From: Platerodrilus igneus
Taxonomy: Eukaryota; Arthropoda; Insecta; Coleoptera; Lycidae
Reading direction: 5' to 3'
DNA: 64,000 bases
Assembly: GCA_036346225.1 (NCBI GenBank)
Contig: JARFIW010000108.1
Coordinates: 310,001 to 374,000 of the forward strand
The notes beneath the pieces are model-generated. The model ran no database searches and was not told where the DNA came from. It was given only the letters and a program-made list of their open reading frames with translations. Position 1 is the stretch's first letter. The number at the start of each line of letters is the position of its first letter. The position numbers and the translations under genes are program-made. Below are positions 11,601-22,990 of this stretch, piece after piece.

Positions 11601-13126
11601 GTAAACGTTTAGTTCAAAATCTAAGACTTTCATTTTGGTCAAATGCGATCAAATCTAATTACATTAAGCTAAAATTTTTCTGAGTAATAATTTGATGCCA
11701 ATATTATATTGGAAATATTTTTTTTATTATTTCTTTATATTTATTTATAGGACACAAATGGTTCTACTTTTTTATTTATTTCATCAACATTTTGTTTTCG
11801 GCCTTACTTAAGGTTGGTTTGACGCAGCTCTAACTTCTTTTCTATTCTGTGCTTTATTTATTTAACCTTTGCAATTTCCTACAGGAGCTGCGTCTTATTT
11901 TAATAAGACAGGTTTTTGTTAACGAAGGCGATCATTTTATCTTTGGGTTTCCACGTCCGCCCTTAGAACTGTGCTTTTCAATTATCGTAATTATCTCAGG
12001 ACATTGTGGCGCCTATTTGATTTAGCTTAACTTTGGTTTGCAAACAGAATTCGACTTACCCCCCCACTTCTCATTGCTCTACCCAGGAATAGACCCCTAG
12101 CTATGTCGGAAGACTTTGTTCTCCAGCGCCATAATTTAAAAGAAAATAAGTTACAGTGACGCCGCAACGTTTAGGGCCCAAACAACAATAAAATTGGGGC
12201 GTGATGACAATAAAAATTGGTTCACTGGCGCTCACAACGTGGTGCCTTTTTGTAAAACAAAAAATTGTTTCAACGTGATGTAAACAAAGCTTCAATTTAC
12301 ATATAATACAGTATAAATCTAAACATTTGAAAATATCCAGAATGAAATCTTATTATCTAAATAAATAAGTACATATATTCATGAAAGAATACTTACATCT
12401 TGTTCCAGCCCTAAATATTTACGAGAAATAATACAGTAGCATCTGCTTTGGGAAGTGCACCTCGTAAGATTTAAGAACTTAACAATAAATTTTAAATAGC
12501 CTAATAATATATTTACTAGCAAGTCATTGACGCTAACATTAATTTACACAGAAAAGGAAACAGTAAAAAGTGCCTTAACACAAGCTTTGAGAATAATGTA
12601 CATAATCGTTCGCGTTTTGAGCATTGATTTGGTAATATACAGTCTGCAATTTATTGCGGAATCAACCAAAAAGAAGCGTCTTTTAAAATTTTATGGTTGC
12701 GAGATGCGCTTCTTACAGCAAGCACAAAAATACCATGTACGTTAAGCTATCGGCATCTTTGATGCCATCTTAGGATGAGGAAATGCAGACTGCATTTGTC
12801 TAACGCTGGATGCTGGAACCAACAATTTAACTATACTAATACACTATGTATAAAAACGCATTTTGAAATCGCGACTTTACAACGCTAAAAGGACGTATAA
12901 TAGAATAGTCGAATATGTAAGAGAGCCCTTGTAACAGTATAATTTTACTGCTATAAGTTCTTTGATGTAGGCATTATAATTTGAATAAGGGCTCCTATAC
13001 TTGCGGCCACGTCCCCAATGCTCCACCCGGAGGTACTACATTGGGTTTAAACGCGAAAATAAACGTGCTTCTAATTAATTCTAACTTCATAATTAATCCA
13101 CCTAAATAAAATTCTAAATAAAAACC
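8641..13126. other. Gene-poor stretch, nothing assigned
   Basis: About 4.5 kb of AT-rich sequence with only short, unconvincing open frames (largest about 72 codons). It holds a 14-bp minisatellite (10753-10802). Two weak PBS-like patches occur at 12158-12179 and 12222-12246, with CGCAACG and GGCGCTCACAACGTGG respectively, so old LTR-tail sequence may be present. There is also a 10-bp inverted repeat, GACGCAGCTC...GAGCTGCGTC, at 11820-11894. No host exon could be supported. Confidence 0.5.
10753..10802. repeat. Short minisatellite, 14-bp unit
   Basis: Three adjacent copies of GCGACCTGTAGAAC with one or two changes (…GAAC, GAAC, GAAT), followed by a decayed copy further right. Confidence 0.75.
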
Positions 13127-13210
13127 TAACAAACCTAAAATCTAACAAACCTAACAAATTCTAACAATCTAACAAACCTAAAAATCTGACAAACTGAAAC
13201 AAAAACTAAA
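13121..13210. repeat. Degenerate CCTAA/TTAGG-like run
   Basis: Irregular repeats of AACAAACCTAA and CTAACAAACC. The minus strand gives scattered TTAGG, the insect telomere motif, but spacing is uneven and the run is short. It is more likely a simple AT-rich minisatellite than a telomeric relic. Confidence 0.4.
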
Positions 13211-13592
13211 AACAGGGTTGTAAATAATGGTATCCCTAGCGCTGACTTTGGAGTGTACCCGATCAACAAGACACAAGCAAAAATGAGAGGGTGAGGGATC
13301 CGTAATACCGGATAGCAGACGCCGGCTCTGCTTACCGGTGCGACCTGAAGGGTCGTCTTAAAACTATCCAAATCTAGCTAACTAATTTAAATCCATCCCT
13401 AGCTTTCCCTATCATTCCCTAACTGATTTATATTATGATTACTTTGATGTAGGCAACTTAATTTGCACAGGTTACTGTTAGTTAGTGTGAGAAGTGTGTT
13501 TCCTTGTTCGGAGAGCAGGATTGCTCAGGGCAGGGATGTCGACGTTCGATTTTACAGCGCGAGTATCTTTGATTGAAATCGATTGAAAGGTC

Positions 13593-14209
13593 TGTTATAC
13601 GTCCGCTGTTCTAGTCTAAGGTATAACCGTTAAAGTCCCGCGCGTGATTGATAAGAGCCACTACAACAGTTGGCAACATAATAAACACGTACATAATATT
13701 GCGCAACAAGATATTACGTCAGAATTGCGTCTCAAATTTGGATCACATACAAAAGTAGAAGATAAAATGTACTCCCGTAAAATGTGGAGCTTTTCACAAC
13801 CTTGCGGTTATTCCTTTCCATTGATCTCGTTGTTGGACGTGGGTCGGCCTTTGCCCCTCGTCGAAACCAGATTAATTTGTCTTCCCTCTTCTTTTGTAGC
13901 GGTACGATAAAGGATACAGGTATAGGTACGATAATATGGTACGATAAAGGCAACCTACATTTTGAAAGAGAAGATAAAAAGAGGCACAGATCAACCTCAC
14001 TGTTCGACGTTTCGTTGACTAGTCCTCACGTGTCGGAAAATTCCACTTACTTTCCCACTCCGCGTCTGCGCATTCTCTGGCGCCGACGCAACTGTCTAAA
14101 GTGACGGAAATGCACGCACAAGTCTATTTTTAAAATATTTGCTCGATTTCAGTCACATATTTAAACTAAAAACAGAAATGTTTACATAGCCGATTTTCGG
14201 CATGTAACA
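13593..14209 (-). mobile_element. Solo LTR (TGTTA...TAACA) with GGTC target duplication
   Basis: The minus strand begins TGTTACATGCCGAAAATC at 14209 and ends CGTATAACA at 13593. The plus strand has GGTC immediately before (13589-13592) and after (14210-14213), a 4-bp target duplication usual for Ty3/Gypsy insertions. The start is homologous to the solo LTR at 60927-61614 (TGTTACGTGCCGAAATAAG). The element is richer in GC and CpG than its surroundings. Open frames across it (for example 13784-14104) are incidental. The internal region has been lost, presumably by LTR-LTR recombination. Confidence 0.8.
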
Positions 14210-14213
14210 GGTC

Positions 14214-15149
14214 AAGACGATTATCCTTTAGCTATTATTGTTGAGTGGTATCCAAGTGAAATATAAAAATATAACATTTAACTTGTGTTTAAGAAGCAGG
14301 CTAGGGGTAACTAGTTAAAGTGAAGGTTATTGTATTATTAATTCCGGGTTGTAAATCTTTTCTTTAGCTTCAATCCAACGGCGAATTTAATAGTAATACT
14401 TTTTGAAATTATATGGTGGATAGGGGGCAAGCACCACACCACTTCAGCATTGGTAGAATAAATTGATATCCCGACTTAAGATCTCGTGTTATTTAATTTA
14501 GGTGCATCTTTATTTTCCATTACCTTAAAATTTGGTTGGAATGCGGTAAAGTGGTGATAAGGACAACTTTGGGATTTGGGAAAGTGAACAAATACGCATC
14601 AATATCGCCATCGACACATTTTGGGCACGCCAAGGTGAAGGATTGTAAGCTCAAGCAGGTGGTGGTTTAAGTGTGATAATCACAGATATTTATGTTATTA
14701 ATCTAAGCCAACCGAAGTTGTTCAATCGCGTTCAAATACCTGTTGACATTTTACAACCATAAACTTTCTAACCTCCAAATATACCTTTTTGCATTTACGT
14801 ATGTATGTAAACCAACTTAGTTTATTTTGTAAATTAATTTTATTTGTTAATTCTTGTTAAGTGTCAGATTTGTCAAATTGTGCATTTATGAAGTTGTAGG
14901 TAGAGCACCTAGAATCACTTGAGTTTTTCTTTTTTAAAGTAAACCAACCATGTAACCTTTTCAATTTGGTATTTATTATTACATTTATTCTGAATATATT
15001 TGTGTGTCGTATGGTATTTAATCTCATATATTAAATCGGTTAATCAATTACTGGCAGTCGATTAAATAATTTTTGACTAAATTAAATAATACGGAACTAA
15101 TTAAATCGTATGCATTTTCATGATGATAAAGATTTTGGATTGTGAACTA
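14214..15149. other. Gene-free stretch
   Basis: AT-rich sequence without recognisable genes or repeats, leading into a (TA)n tract at 15150-15183. Confidence 0.5.
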
Positions 15150-15188
<39 letters not shown>

Positions 15189-15234
15189 TAAAAAGGAATT
15201 ATTGGCAAGTGACTCAAATCAGCCACGAGGGCAT

Positions 15235-15277
15235 CCTGTCGATGCGTTACGCCCTAATTGGGGCTCATCAGGACAGG
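15235..15277 (-). ncRNA. Hammerhead ribozyme, array copy 1
   Basis: Minus strand: helix I CCTGTC/GACAGG, core CTGATGA, helix II GCCC/GGGC with a six-base loop, then GTAAC in place of GAAAC, short helix III, and ATC cleavage triplet. The A-to-T change in the GAAA box (plus-strand base 15249) probably disables cleavage. Confidence 0.75.
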
Positions 15278-15533
15278 AGTAGCAAAGTTGTAAAATTTAA
15301 CACAGACACCTTATGGGAAGTACAGCATCACCTAGCTCACAATTTGTGTCTTCGTGTCGTTTCACCTGACATCACAAGTTTTAACAACAGTCGACACGGA
15401 GGAGATCCGGCTCAACTGCCTTTTTCCATAGCCAAAAGTTATATTTAAGAGAAAAGTCGGTTTAATGAGTCTTAAATTAAACAAAGTAAAAAGGAATTAT
15501 TGGCAAGTGACTCAAATTCAGCCACGAGGGCAT

Positions 15534-15576
15534 CCTGTTGACGCGTTTCGCCCTAATTGGGGCTCATCAGAACAGG
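15534..15576 (-). ncRNA. Hammerhead ribozyme, array copy 2 (core intact)
   Basis: Minus strand: helix I CCTGTT/AACAGG, core CTGATGA, helix II GCCC/GGGC with loop CAATTA, core GAAA, a palindromic ACGCGT that can serve as a very short helix III or pair between two copies, and cleavage triplet GTC. All conserved core bases of a type I hammerhead are present. Predicted cleavage lies between plus-strand positions 15540 and 15539. The near-absent helix III is like that of minimal hammerheads in Penelope-like elements and retrozymes, which act better as dimers. Confidence 0.85.
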
Positions 15577-15822
15577 AGTAGCAAAGTTGTAAAATTTAAC
15601 ACAGACACCTTATGGGAAGTACAGCATCACCTAGCTCACAATTTGTGTCTTCGTGTCGTTTCACCTGACATCGCAAGTTTTAACAACCGTCGACACGGAT
15701 GAGATCCGGCTCAACTGCCTTTTTCCATAGCCAAAAGTTATATTTAAGAGAAAAGTCGGTTGTGAGCTAGGTGATGCTGTACTTCCCATAAGGTGTCTGT
15801 TAAATTTTACAACTTTGCTACT

Positions 15823-15866
15823 CCTGTCCTGATGAGCCCCAATTAGGGCGATACGCGTTGACAGGA
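15823..15866 (+). ncRNA. Hammerhead ribozyme, inverted array copy
   Basis: Plus strand: CCTGTC helix I, CTGATGA core, GCCC/GGGC helix II, then GATAC instead of GAAAC, ACGCGT-like helix III, GTT cleavage triplet and GACAGG. One core substitution (A to T) makes activity doubtful. Confidence 0.75.
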
Positions 15867-16117
15867 TGCCCTCGTGGCTGAATTTGAGTCACTTGCCAAT
15901 AATTCCTTTTTACTTTGTTTAATTTAAGACTCATTAAACCGACTTTTCTCTTAAATATAACTTTTGGCTATGGAAAAAAGGCAGTTGAGCCGGATCTCCT
16001 CCGTGTCGACTGTTGTTAAAACTTGCGATGTCAGGTGAAACGACCGAAGACACAAACTTGCCAATAATTCCTTTTTACTTTGTTTAATTTAAGACTCATT
16101 AAACCGACTTTTCTCTT

Positions 16118-16190
<73 letters not shown>
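16118..16190. repeat. Compound (TA)n microsatellite
   Basis: (TA)n interrupted by GT steps at 16139-16140 and 16159-16162. It separates the hammerhead array from unit D. Confidence 0.95.
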
Positions 16191-16197
<7 letters not shown>

Positions 16198-18228
16198 GTT
16201 TTAAAAGATCAAAAATAAATATAAACAAAGCAATTTCAAAACACCCTGTATAAAGGAACAACCAGAAAGTACGTGCGGAAATTATATTAGTTAATTCATT
16301 TTTAAGTATCTGGTATTAACGAAATTTTATAAATAATTAATGAAATTTAAGTAGGTTTACAAAGAAATTAAATGGTAGAAGCCAATGCCATTAATTTATT
16401 AATTAATTTGAATTTAATTGAACGATTATAAGTTAAAAACCCGGTAATACCAAAGATGAGACGCGTTGCTAGCGTACAAATATATCAGGAGGGTTAAAAT
16501 ACGTGGAATATCCAACTCGGAGAAGTGTTATTTAAAATGTTACGATTGAACACCTGCGTATTTTTCTAAAGTTCAAGTTCTGCTTAAATTGTGTAGATAA
16601 CAAATGGTTACAGAGAATGTCGGATAAACCGTCGCTTATATTCATGCGAAATGCTAATGAGGGGGTTATTTAACGCACGCAGACGGTCCACGTGTGTAAA
16701 CAGCGCACAAACCAGGATATCGATTTTTCAACCACTCAGACTAGGTTAGACTGAGACGGAGAAATCGTATAAGCATGCGACCACAATAGTAGAGGAGGGA
16801 TTTGAGAAACGTCATTAAGTCTACGATTGGTCGATATGTTAGTTTAACTTGGCATAGACGCGAGGATAGTGTAGCGTGATTTTCTTGAAACTTTATAACG
16901 AGGTATTGAAATTCGCAGATTTGAAATTGGGGTTGAGTGTAAAATTGTGGGAATGTGTGTGGTGTGCAGTGGATTTCGGATAACTGGGGGCCTGGAGAGG
17001 TTACAGTCGAAAGACATAAATACTCTAGAGAACTAGGACTCGCTCTCTTGTCTTTTAACTGCGTGCCTTATTATTTCGATCGTCCCGAAAGCACATATGA
17101 AAGTTAAACATGAGTTGTAAGTATTAACAAATAATTTAAAGTGTATTGATTAGTGATAACCTCTAAATTAATTAAAACGCGGTTAATGTGCCGAGATTAT
17201 CTTATTGAGGTATCACCTATAGTTTTAATCAACTCCTGTCGGGACATTAAGTAACGTAAATTACTGTGAAATGGAATTTGGTTACACCGAGGAGGCGTTG
17301 GCGGATCAACTGAAATGGAAGTCGTTTAGTAATTGAGAGAAACATCCTGCCGATCAGATAGAAAATTACATGGCATCATCTACAGGGCGAAGATCTTCTA
17401 GAATTTCCAGGTAGCGATTTAACATTGTGATTTCTATAAACTGTAAATATTGGGGTGGCGTATGAGAGTGTTTTTCAAGGTAGTGTGAATTATTTGAGTA
17501 TTGAACAGAATTTGTGTAAATAACTTTATTACGGTATTCAACTAGATATTGAAGGTGTTTAGAAAGCTTCTAAACGTTCCATCAGAACGTGAAATTTTGT
17601 GAAGAGTACATGGCTTTGTTTTTTTTTAGTTTTAGAGTATGCAAAGTACAAGGGCATACATTAATTGGGTTATTATGAACTCACCATATCCCACAGTTTA
17701 CGTAGAGTATTAAAATAAATAAATAAATTATAATGAAGGAATTTTAGAGAAGGTATTATTCAAGATCCATTTACTCCGAGTACATTTTATGTGTTTGATG
17801 ATTTAAAAATTAAATACAGGACATTACAAAGTAAAATTTACTGAAGTGTAACGTGAACAATAAAATAATAATGAATTGCATTTGTAAATATGAATAAATA
17901 AAAGATTGTATGTTTGTTGTATTTTGTGGTTTTATTGGGCGTATGCGTGAATGATAGGATTTATGAATGAATATAGCTATCCAAAAGGAGGTCCTAATGA
18001 TCTAGCCGGAAGCAGTTGAAGAAGGCCATTCAACCGAGGAAGAGAGGAAAACGGGTAAGCAATTTTTTTTTGACTTATTTAAATTTTTGGAAATTTTTCT
18101 ATTTTCGAATTTGAAAATTTAAAGTAATTTTCGAAAATAATTTTGTTGGTGAGGATTTTACCCGAGTACCACGGCATAATTTTGACGCCCAATTCGTGAG
18201 GCTCGATTCTTATAAGGTTACACAGTAA
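16190..18228 (+). mobile_element. Long-LTR unit D (plus strand)
   Basis: Full-length homologue of unit A. Starts TATAGTGGTTTTAAAAG, has CACCCTGTATAAAGGAAC near 16240, TATA-like CATAAATAC at 17015-17023, donor GAGTT|GTAAGT at 17117, and second exon 17271-17410 with donor CCAG|GTAGCG. The GGGTTATTATGAACTCACC block is at 17667-17685 and the AATAAATAAAAG poly(A) signal near 17892. Third donor GG|GTAAGC is at 18055. The tail reads ACCACGGCA (an LTR end), one PBS-like module, then a second LTR-like end CACAGTA against a short (TA)n. Confidence 0.65.
17271..17410 (+). other. Candidate coding exon inside unit D (broken)
   Basis: Begins ATG and reads MEFGYTEEALADQLKW before a stop eight codons later. 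It aligns with the exon in unit A and ends at the same splice donor. Relative to A, whole codons are missing near the start and in the ALA run, and several differences are synonymous. Function unknown. Confidence 0.4.
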
Positions 18229-18236
18229 TATATATA

Positions 18237-19664
18237 CGTAAATATGTGCATAAACTTTAAATTTTGTAAATATATGTTGCAACTTATTAGGCACTTTCAT
18301 TTATTTAATTACAAGTGTGACAATAAAAAAGCAATCTTAACATTAATTGGTGTGCCATTTCAAAAGTTATACAAGCCTAACCCATTGGAGCCCCATCAGA
18401 AGGAGGCTCATACTCATATTTCGTGTCAAATCAGAAACGGTTTGATTATCGTTTCCTATAATAAAGTTTGAATATTAGGAAGCACCACCCTTCGAACGCT
18501 CGGTTTGTATTTATACAAATTCAGAACGACATGGGCAAGTAAAATAAAACCATTCTCACCAATAGAAAGTTAAATCTTCTACGAAAGCATGCAAAAATAT
18601 ATATTCCAGACAACAACAGTGAAACATTCCTAGAATGTAAGCAATAAATAAGGCATAATATGATAATTAATTCCATTGAATTTCGTTGTTCGAATGGGAA
18701 AACAAAATATATTTTAAAACATCTAAGCAAGTATGCAGCCAGGCATGCAGCCAAAAAAAATCGGTTGCCTAACTTTAGAAATGGTTTGAGGTTTATATCA
18801 TTATCGATCCACGCTACAAAGCTGATTAGGGGAACGATTTTATTATTCATAAAACTTGAGTAAGCTCCAACGTCTGCAAATATAACAAAGCTTTTTTACG
18901 ATTTTTGAAAATGTTTTGTGGAATATCCTATTGGAAATAACTAGCGTATTTCAAGGAAGGAGAAACTATTGAAGTGGTTTGAGGAGCAAATGCTTGCTTG
19001 TTTCAATGAATAACTATTGGAAATAATAAGTAGCTGTTAGAATGTGTTACAGGAATTGATATGGCGAGCTTCTAGCTTTTAGAAGTGGTCTTACGATAGC
19101 AAACATCTTTACACTGAGGGAAATTTTTATACAGGACGTTTTAATGCGTATTTATTGAACTTGTTAAGCTTGTATAATTTGAGAATAACATAAAAAGGGT
19201 ATACATTAGTGTTTCTAATTAAAGTAGTTGCAAATTAATGCAGAATTGCTCTATTTCAAAAAGTTAACGTAACAAAATAAACTTCATGTTTCAGCATCCT
19301 ATTTGTGTATTGATACATTTTTTGTAGAATCATTAATTAAAATTAATAATGTATACGTTATTAGTCTTATTCACAGTATGTGATACGTTATTAGTCTTAT
19401 TCACAGTATGTGTGCCATAAAACTAATGCTAGTGCGTTAATTAAGTGTATATAGAAAAGTATTTATTAATTTAAGTTAATTAAAATGAGTTTTATTCTGA
19501 AAGTACCCTTAAAATTTTATAGAAGCTGGGTGGTTTACAGTTTACAAAGGGGCTATTCAATTACAGTGCAGTCGCGTTACTCCTAATATTTGTTTGCACG
19601 AGCATTTCGGATTATCAATTTGTTCGAAGTATAGAGGGATTGTAAAAACAACGAAAAATACGTA
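18237..19664. other. Gene-free stretch with a 30-bp exact duplication
   Basis: No supported gene. 19353-19382 and 19383-19412 are two adjacent identical 30-bp copies (ATACGTTATTAGTCTTATTC...). Open frames on both strands at 18244-18471 and 18521-18863 overlap each other and show no recognisable domain. Confidence 0.5.
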
Positions 19665-20612
19665 TAGCAGGTTCGCGGAGAGCTATAAAATAATTCTTAT
19701 CTCTTTTATTGAACTTTAAAATCCGCACGAGTTCCTCGAACCGGCGTTTATTCAATAATTAATTTAGAGAAATTTTTTTAATATTTGGCGTATTTTTTTT
19801 CTCAATAAAGAAGATTTCGGATTAATATTTAAAACTCATAAAGTGTTATTTTGATCAAGAATGGATATTTTATTTTTATATTATACACACACGCAAAGGT
19901 AATTAAAGCTTGCGATTGCTTTTTTTATGGTTTCGAAAATGCAAACAGGTCTGCTTCTGCGGTATCTAAAACGTGTTCTAACACATATTTTTATACATAG
20001 AAAATTTATTACATATATAATTAAAGCATCTAATGCTTTGCATCCTTAACAGGAGTGAATATTTTTAATCTACACGCGGGAATATGCTGTTTATTTTAAT
20101 GGTAAAAAATAAAGCTCGTTTTTAAGACATCTTTAACTAGAATGATTGTTTACACACTGAAATTGAATGGCTTTGTATTTATATCTTAGTAATTCAGCGT
20201 AGCATGCATATATCTTACAATGAAACTCGTTTATATTAAGTCTAGAAGACTTTATTTACCCATACAGCTTAAAGTTTTTACATAATTACATAGGAGCTAC
20301 TTTTATGTTTCCAATAACGCGAGTGCAACGAACGACTTTTCGTTTTACATCTTAAAATTATAATTTTTATTCTAACCAAGTTAGTATCTTTAAAAACGTA
20401 CACAGCTCTTTTTCAATTAGGAAGCATATTACGTTTTCAATACACCACATGCGTATTTTAAAAATGCATTTTAAGGTATCTTTAACAAGAATAAATATTA
20501 CACACGGCAATTATGCTTTTTATTAACGCCGATGAATTTAGTGGCTTTGTATATGCAATACGCTTATATTTATACAATATGGTTATAGAATTGGGATTTC
20601 AATGATCTCGTG

Positions 20613-20614
<2 letters not shown>
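19665..20614 (-). repeat. Repeat K1 (minus), partner of K2
   Basis: The minus strand from 20614 (TTTCACGAGATCATTGAAA) down to about 19665 matches 32922-33910 on the plus strand, including the block AACGCCGGTTCGAGGAACTCG. The outer end abuts (TA)n. It looks like the upstream (U3) part of another long-LTR subfamily. Confidence 0.65.

Positions 20615-20673
<59 letters not shown>
20615..20673. repeat. (TA)n microsatellite between K1 and E
   Basis: Uninterrupted (TA)n of about 58 bp. Confidence 0.95.
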
Positions 20674-20680
<7 letters not shown>

Positions 20681-22704
20681 GGATTCAAAGGGGTAAATCA
20701 TTGTGATACAATAAAATTTCAACAACCCTGTATATAGAAAAGAGCAAATAGAAGTTCAAAGATACGCAAAATTAACTATAAGTTATTTTAATTCAACACA
20801 TAAGCAAAAAAGAACGTGCCGTGTAAGAAAATCAATAATCCCAAGGCAATTGTATTCGTTATAAAAGTCAATGTCAGTTTTATCAGATACGAGGAAGCAT
20901 CGAATCCAAGAAGTTGTTATGTTCAAAACGATCGATAATTAACAGAAACACCTGCGTTTTAAAAGGTTACATTCGAAGAAGTCGAGCGTGTGTTAAGGTA
21001 GGATTTCATAGAAAATATTTTCAACCGTCGGTTTGGTATAAACAACAAGGCTAACAAACATTTTAAAGAGCGAGGGAAATGCACAATCGGTTATACACAA
21101 CAGATAAAGACAAATATAAAAGCGTTGGGATTAAAATGCACGTACACTATACACGTGGAGTTGAGATAGGATGTCATCAATATCGATTTTCTGTAACTCA
21201 AGTGGGGTTTTGAACGAGACAGCAGACATGCATAAAACAGAGATAAATAGCGTTTAGGAGGAGTTTGGTGACGACAGAAAACTCTGTCATTGGTCTAAAG
21301 TCAACAGTGTTAGAAACGAATGCACACGCGACGGTTGTAAGGAATTCGAAGTATACAATAAGCACGGCGGGAAAAATTTTCAGAATCAACCGACGGTTAT
21401 GCTCAAAGTTTGTAGAAACGGTATTGAAAATAAGCCTTTCGCTGGAAGAGCGTCCACTAAGGGGATTTTGAAAGCATATAAATACCCAACCTAGGTTATT
21501 GAGGTTCTCTTCTCTTCTCTTCAGTTCGATTTTCGATTACTGCGGCAAAGTGCAGAATGCTGGTTCAGACCAGCATACAATAAAGTTTTGTTTTGTGAGT
21601 ATTATTTTATGTGATTATGTTTCCGTAAATAGAGTGGTAGTAAGTATAACAGTAGTAGCGGACCTCTAATTATTGACGTGAAGTACGAGTAGTGCATATT
21701 AAATTAATAAAGGTCCGGCTACTACTAAGCAAAAATCAATAAATGGAAACATGATATATGGGGGTAACCAAAGCTGGTAACCTATTTCGTGTGCATGATA
21801 TGGATGGTAGAGGCCTGTGGATTCGACAAGCAGTATAGTCAATGGTAACAACGCCAAAGGGTTTTTATGGTAACCATCTCCAATGGGAATGAAGACTAAA
21901 GAATTCTCCAGGTATTTATTTGAGGTTTCTGTTGTTGTATAAACATTTGTGAAATTTTGTGCTGTGGGGTTGACGTTTTTTGTGGCATGTTTATGGTTGT
22001 AGAAATTTATTGTAAATGATACATGTACTGGACTATTGATTAATGTTTAAATATTGAAAAAGGGTGTATTTAAAACATCCAAAATTTAGTCGGGATAAAA
22101 ATTGAATTCTAAAGGGTAAACGGGTCTGTAATTTTTGGTTTTAATTTATGCAAGGTTTAAAAAGCATATACAAACTAAACTGGGTTATTATGAGCTCACC
22201 ATACTCCAGTGTGAAGTCAGTTTAGGGTAACATGTTGGGACCCTTCTACTCAGATCTCATTGAAGTTGTTTAAAATTTATTAGAAAAATCAAAGACTTTA
22301 AAACATATCATAATTGGAGTTTTATAATAATTGTATCTAACTGTTTTTAACACATGTAAATATAATTTATCTGTTAATAGGTGTAAATAAAAGGTTGTAT
22401 GGTTGTGGTATTATTTGGTAGTTCTATTGAATGGTGTGCGAGTGTGAAAGAGATATGTCTATAAATTTAGGTATTCCAGAAGAGGCACAGCTGAGCTAGC
22501 CAGGGAACTGAAGGAATTTGAAGGAGAAATAAAAGGGTAAGAAATTTATAAAATTTTTATTTTGATTTTCGAAAAATTTTATGTTGGCCCAATGAAGGAT
22601 CGATGTTCCAGCTTCGTTCTCGAATTTTTATAGGTTCCACGGCAACTTTTATGACGGCCCAACGCTGGGGCTAGATATAAAACCTTAGTCCTCGACTTCC
22701 ACGG

Positions 22705-22707
<3 letters not shown>
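20674..22707 (+). mobile_element. Long-LTR unit E (plus strand)
   Basis: Starts TTGTTGTGG directly after (TA)n (LTR start TG) and ends TTCCACGGCA before (TA)n. CCCTGTATATAG box near 20728; TATA box CATATAAATAC at 21475-21485; donor GT at 21595 (TTTT|GTGAGT); second-exon donor CTCCAG|GTATTT near 21912. The shared GGGTTATTATGAGCTCACC block is at 22183-22201, AATAAAAGG poly(A) signal near 22386, and third donor GG|GTAAGA near 22537. The tail has two PBS-like modules (GGCCCAACGCTGGGGCTAG is the clearest). Confidence 0.65.
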
Positions 22708-22740
<33 letters not shown>

Positions 22741-22751
<11 letters not shown>

Positions 22752-22952
22752 AATAAGATATACCGACTGTTTGAAATATTATTTTAGTATAGATTTCGGG
22801 GAAGCAGTCAAACTTATCAAATTAGCAATTTAGTAAGGTTCTCTTTATAGTTTTACATATTTAAATAGAAAGTACTAACTTAGGGAATTAAGTTTAAGAT
22901 ATTTGATCACTTCTCTCCTTAATTATTTTACAACACTTTAGTCTAGTCAATT

Positions 22953-22954
<2 letters not shown>
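22741..22954. other. Spacer between units E and F
   Basis: About 210 bp between two (TA)n tracts (22707-22740 and 22955-22987), starting with (AC)n. No gene. Confidence 0.6.

Positions 22955-22987
<33 letters not shown>

Positions 22988-22990
<3 letters not shown>

Larger units (their letters stand above)
15186..16118. mobile_element. Hammerhead-bearing tandem/inverted repeat array (retrozyme-like)
   Basis: A repeat of about 298 bp. Copy 1 starts at 15186 and copy 2 at 15484 (both with the ribozyme on the minus strand). At 15761 the array inverts and continues as a reverse-complement copy and partial copies to 16118, the last with an internal deletion. The whole array sits between (TA)n tracts. 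Each full unit contains a type I hammerhead. Unit length, tandem arrangement and ribozyme fit the small non-autonomous circular-RNA retroelements (retrozymes) and hammerhead satellites described in animals. There is no coding capacity: the 79-codon frame at 15209-15448 is incidental. Confidence 0.8.

Noticed and set aside
13121..13210. Interstitial telomere repeat.
   Set aside because: CCTAA words are irregularly spaced and mixed with other words, with no run of perfect TTAGG units.
13784..14104. 106-codon frame as a host exon.
   Set aside because: It lies wholly inside a solo LTR with a clear target duplication; the higher GC of the LTR makes long chance frames likely.
15209..15448. 79-codon open frame in the hammerhead array.
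   Set aside because: The second repeat copy does not keep the frame (one-base length difference), and the sequence is explained by the ribozyme repeat.
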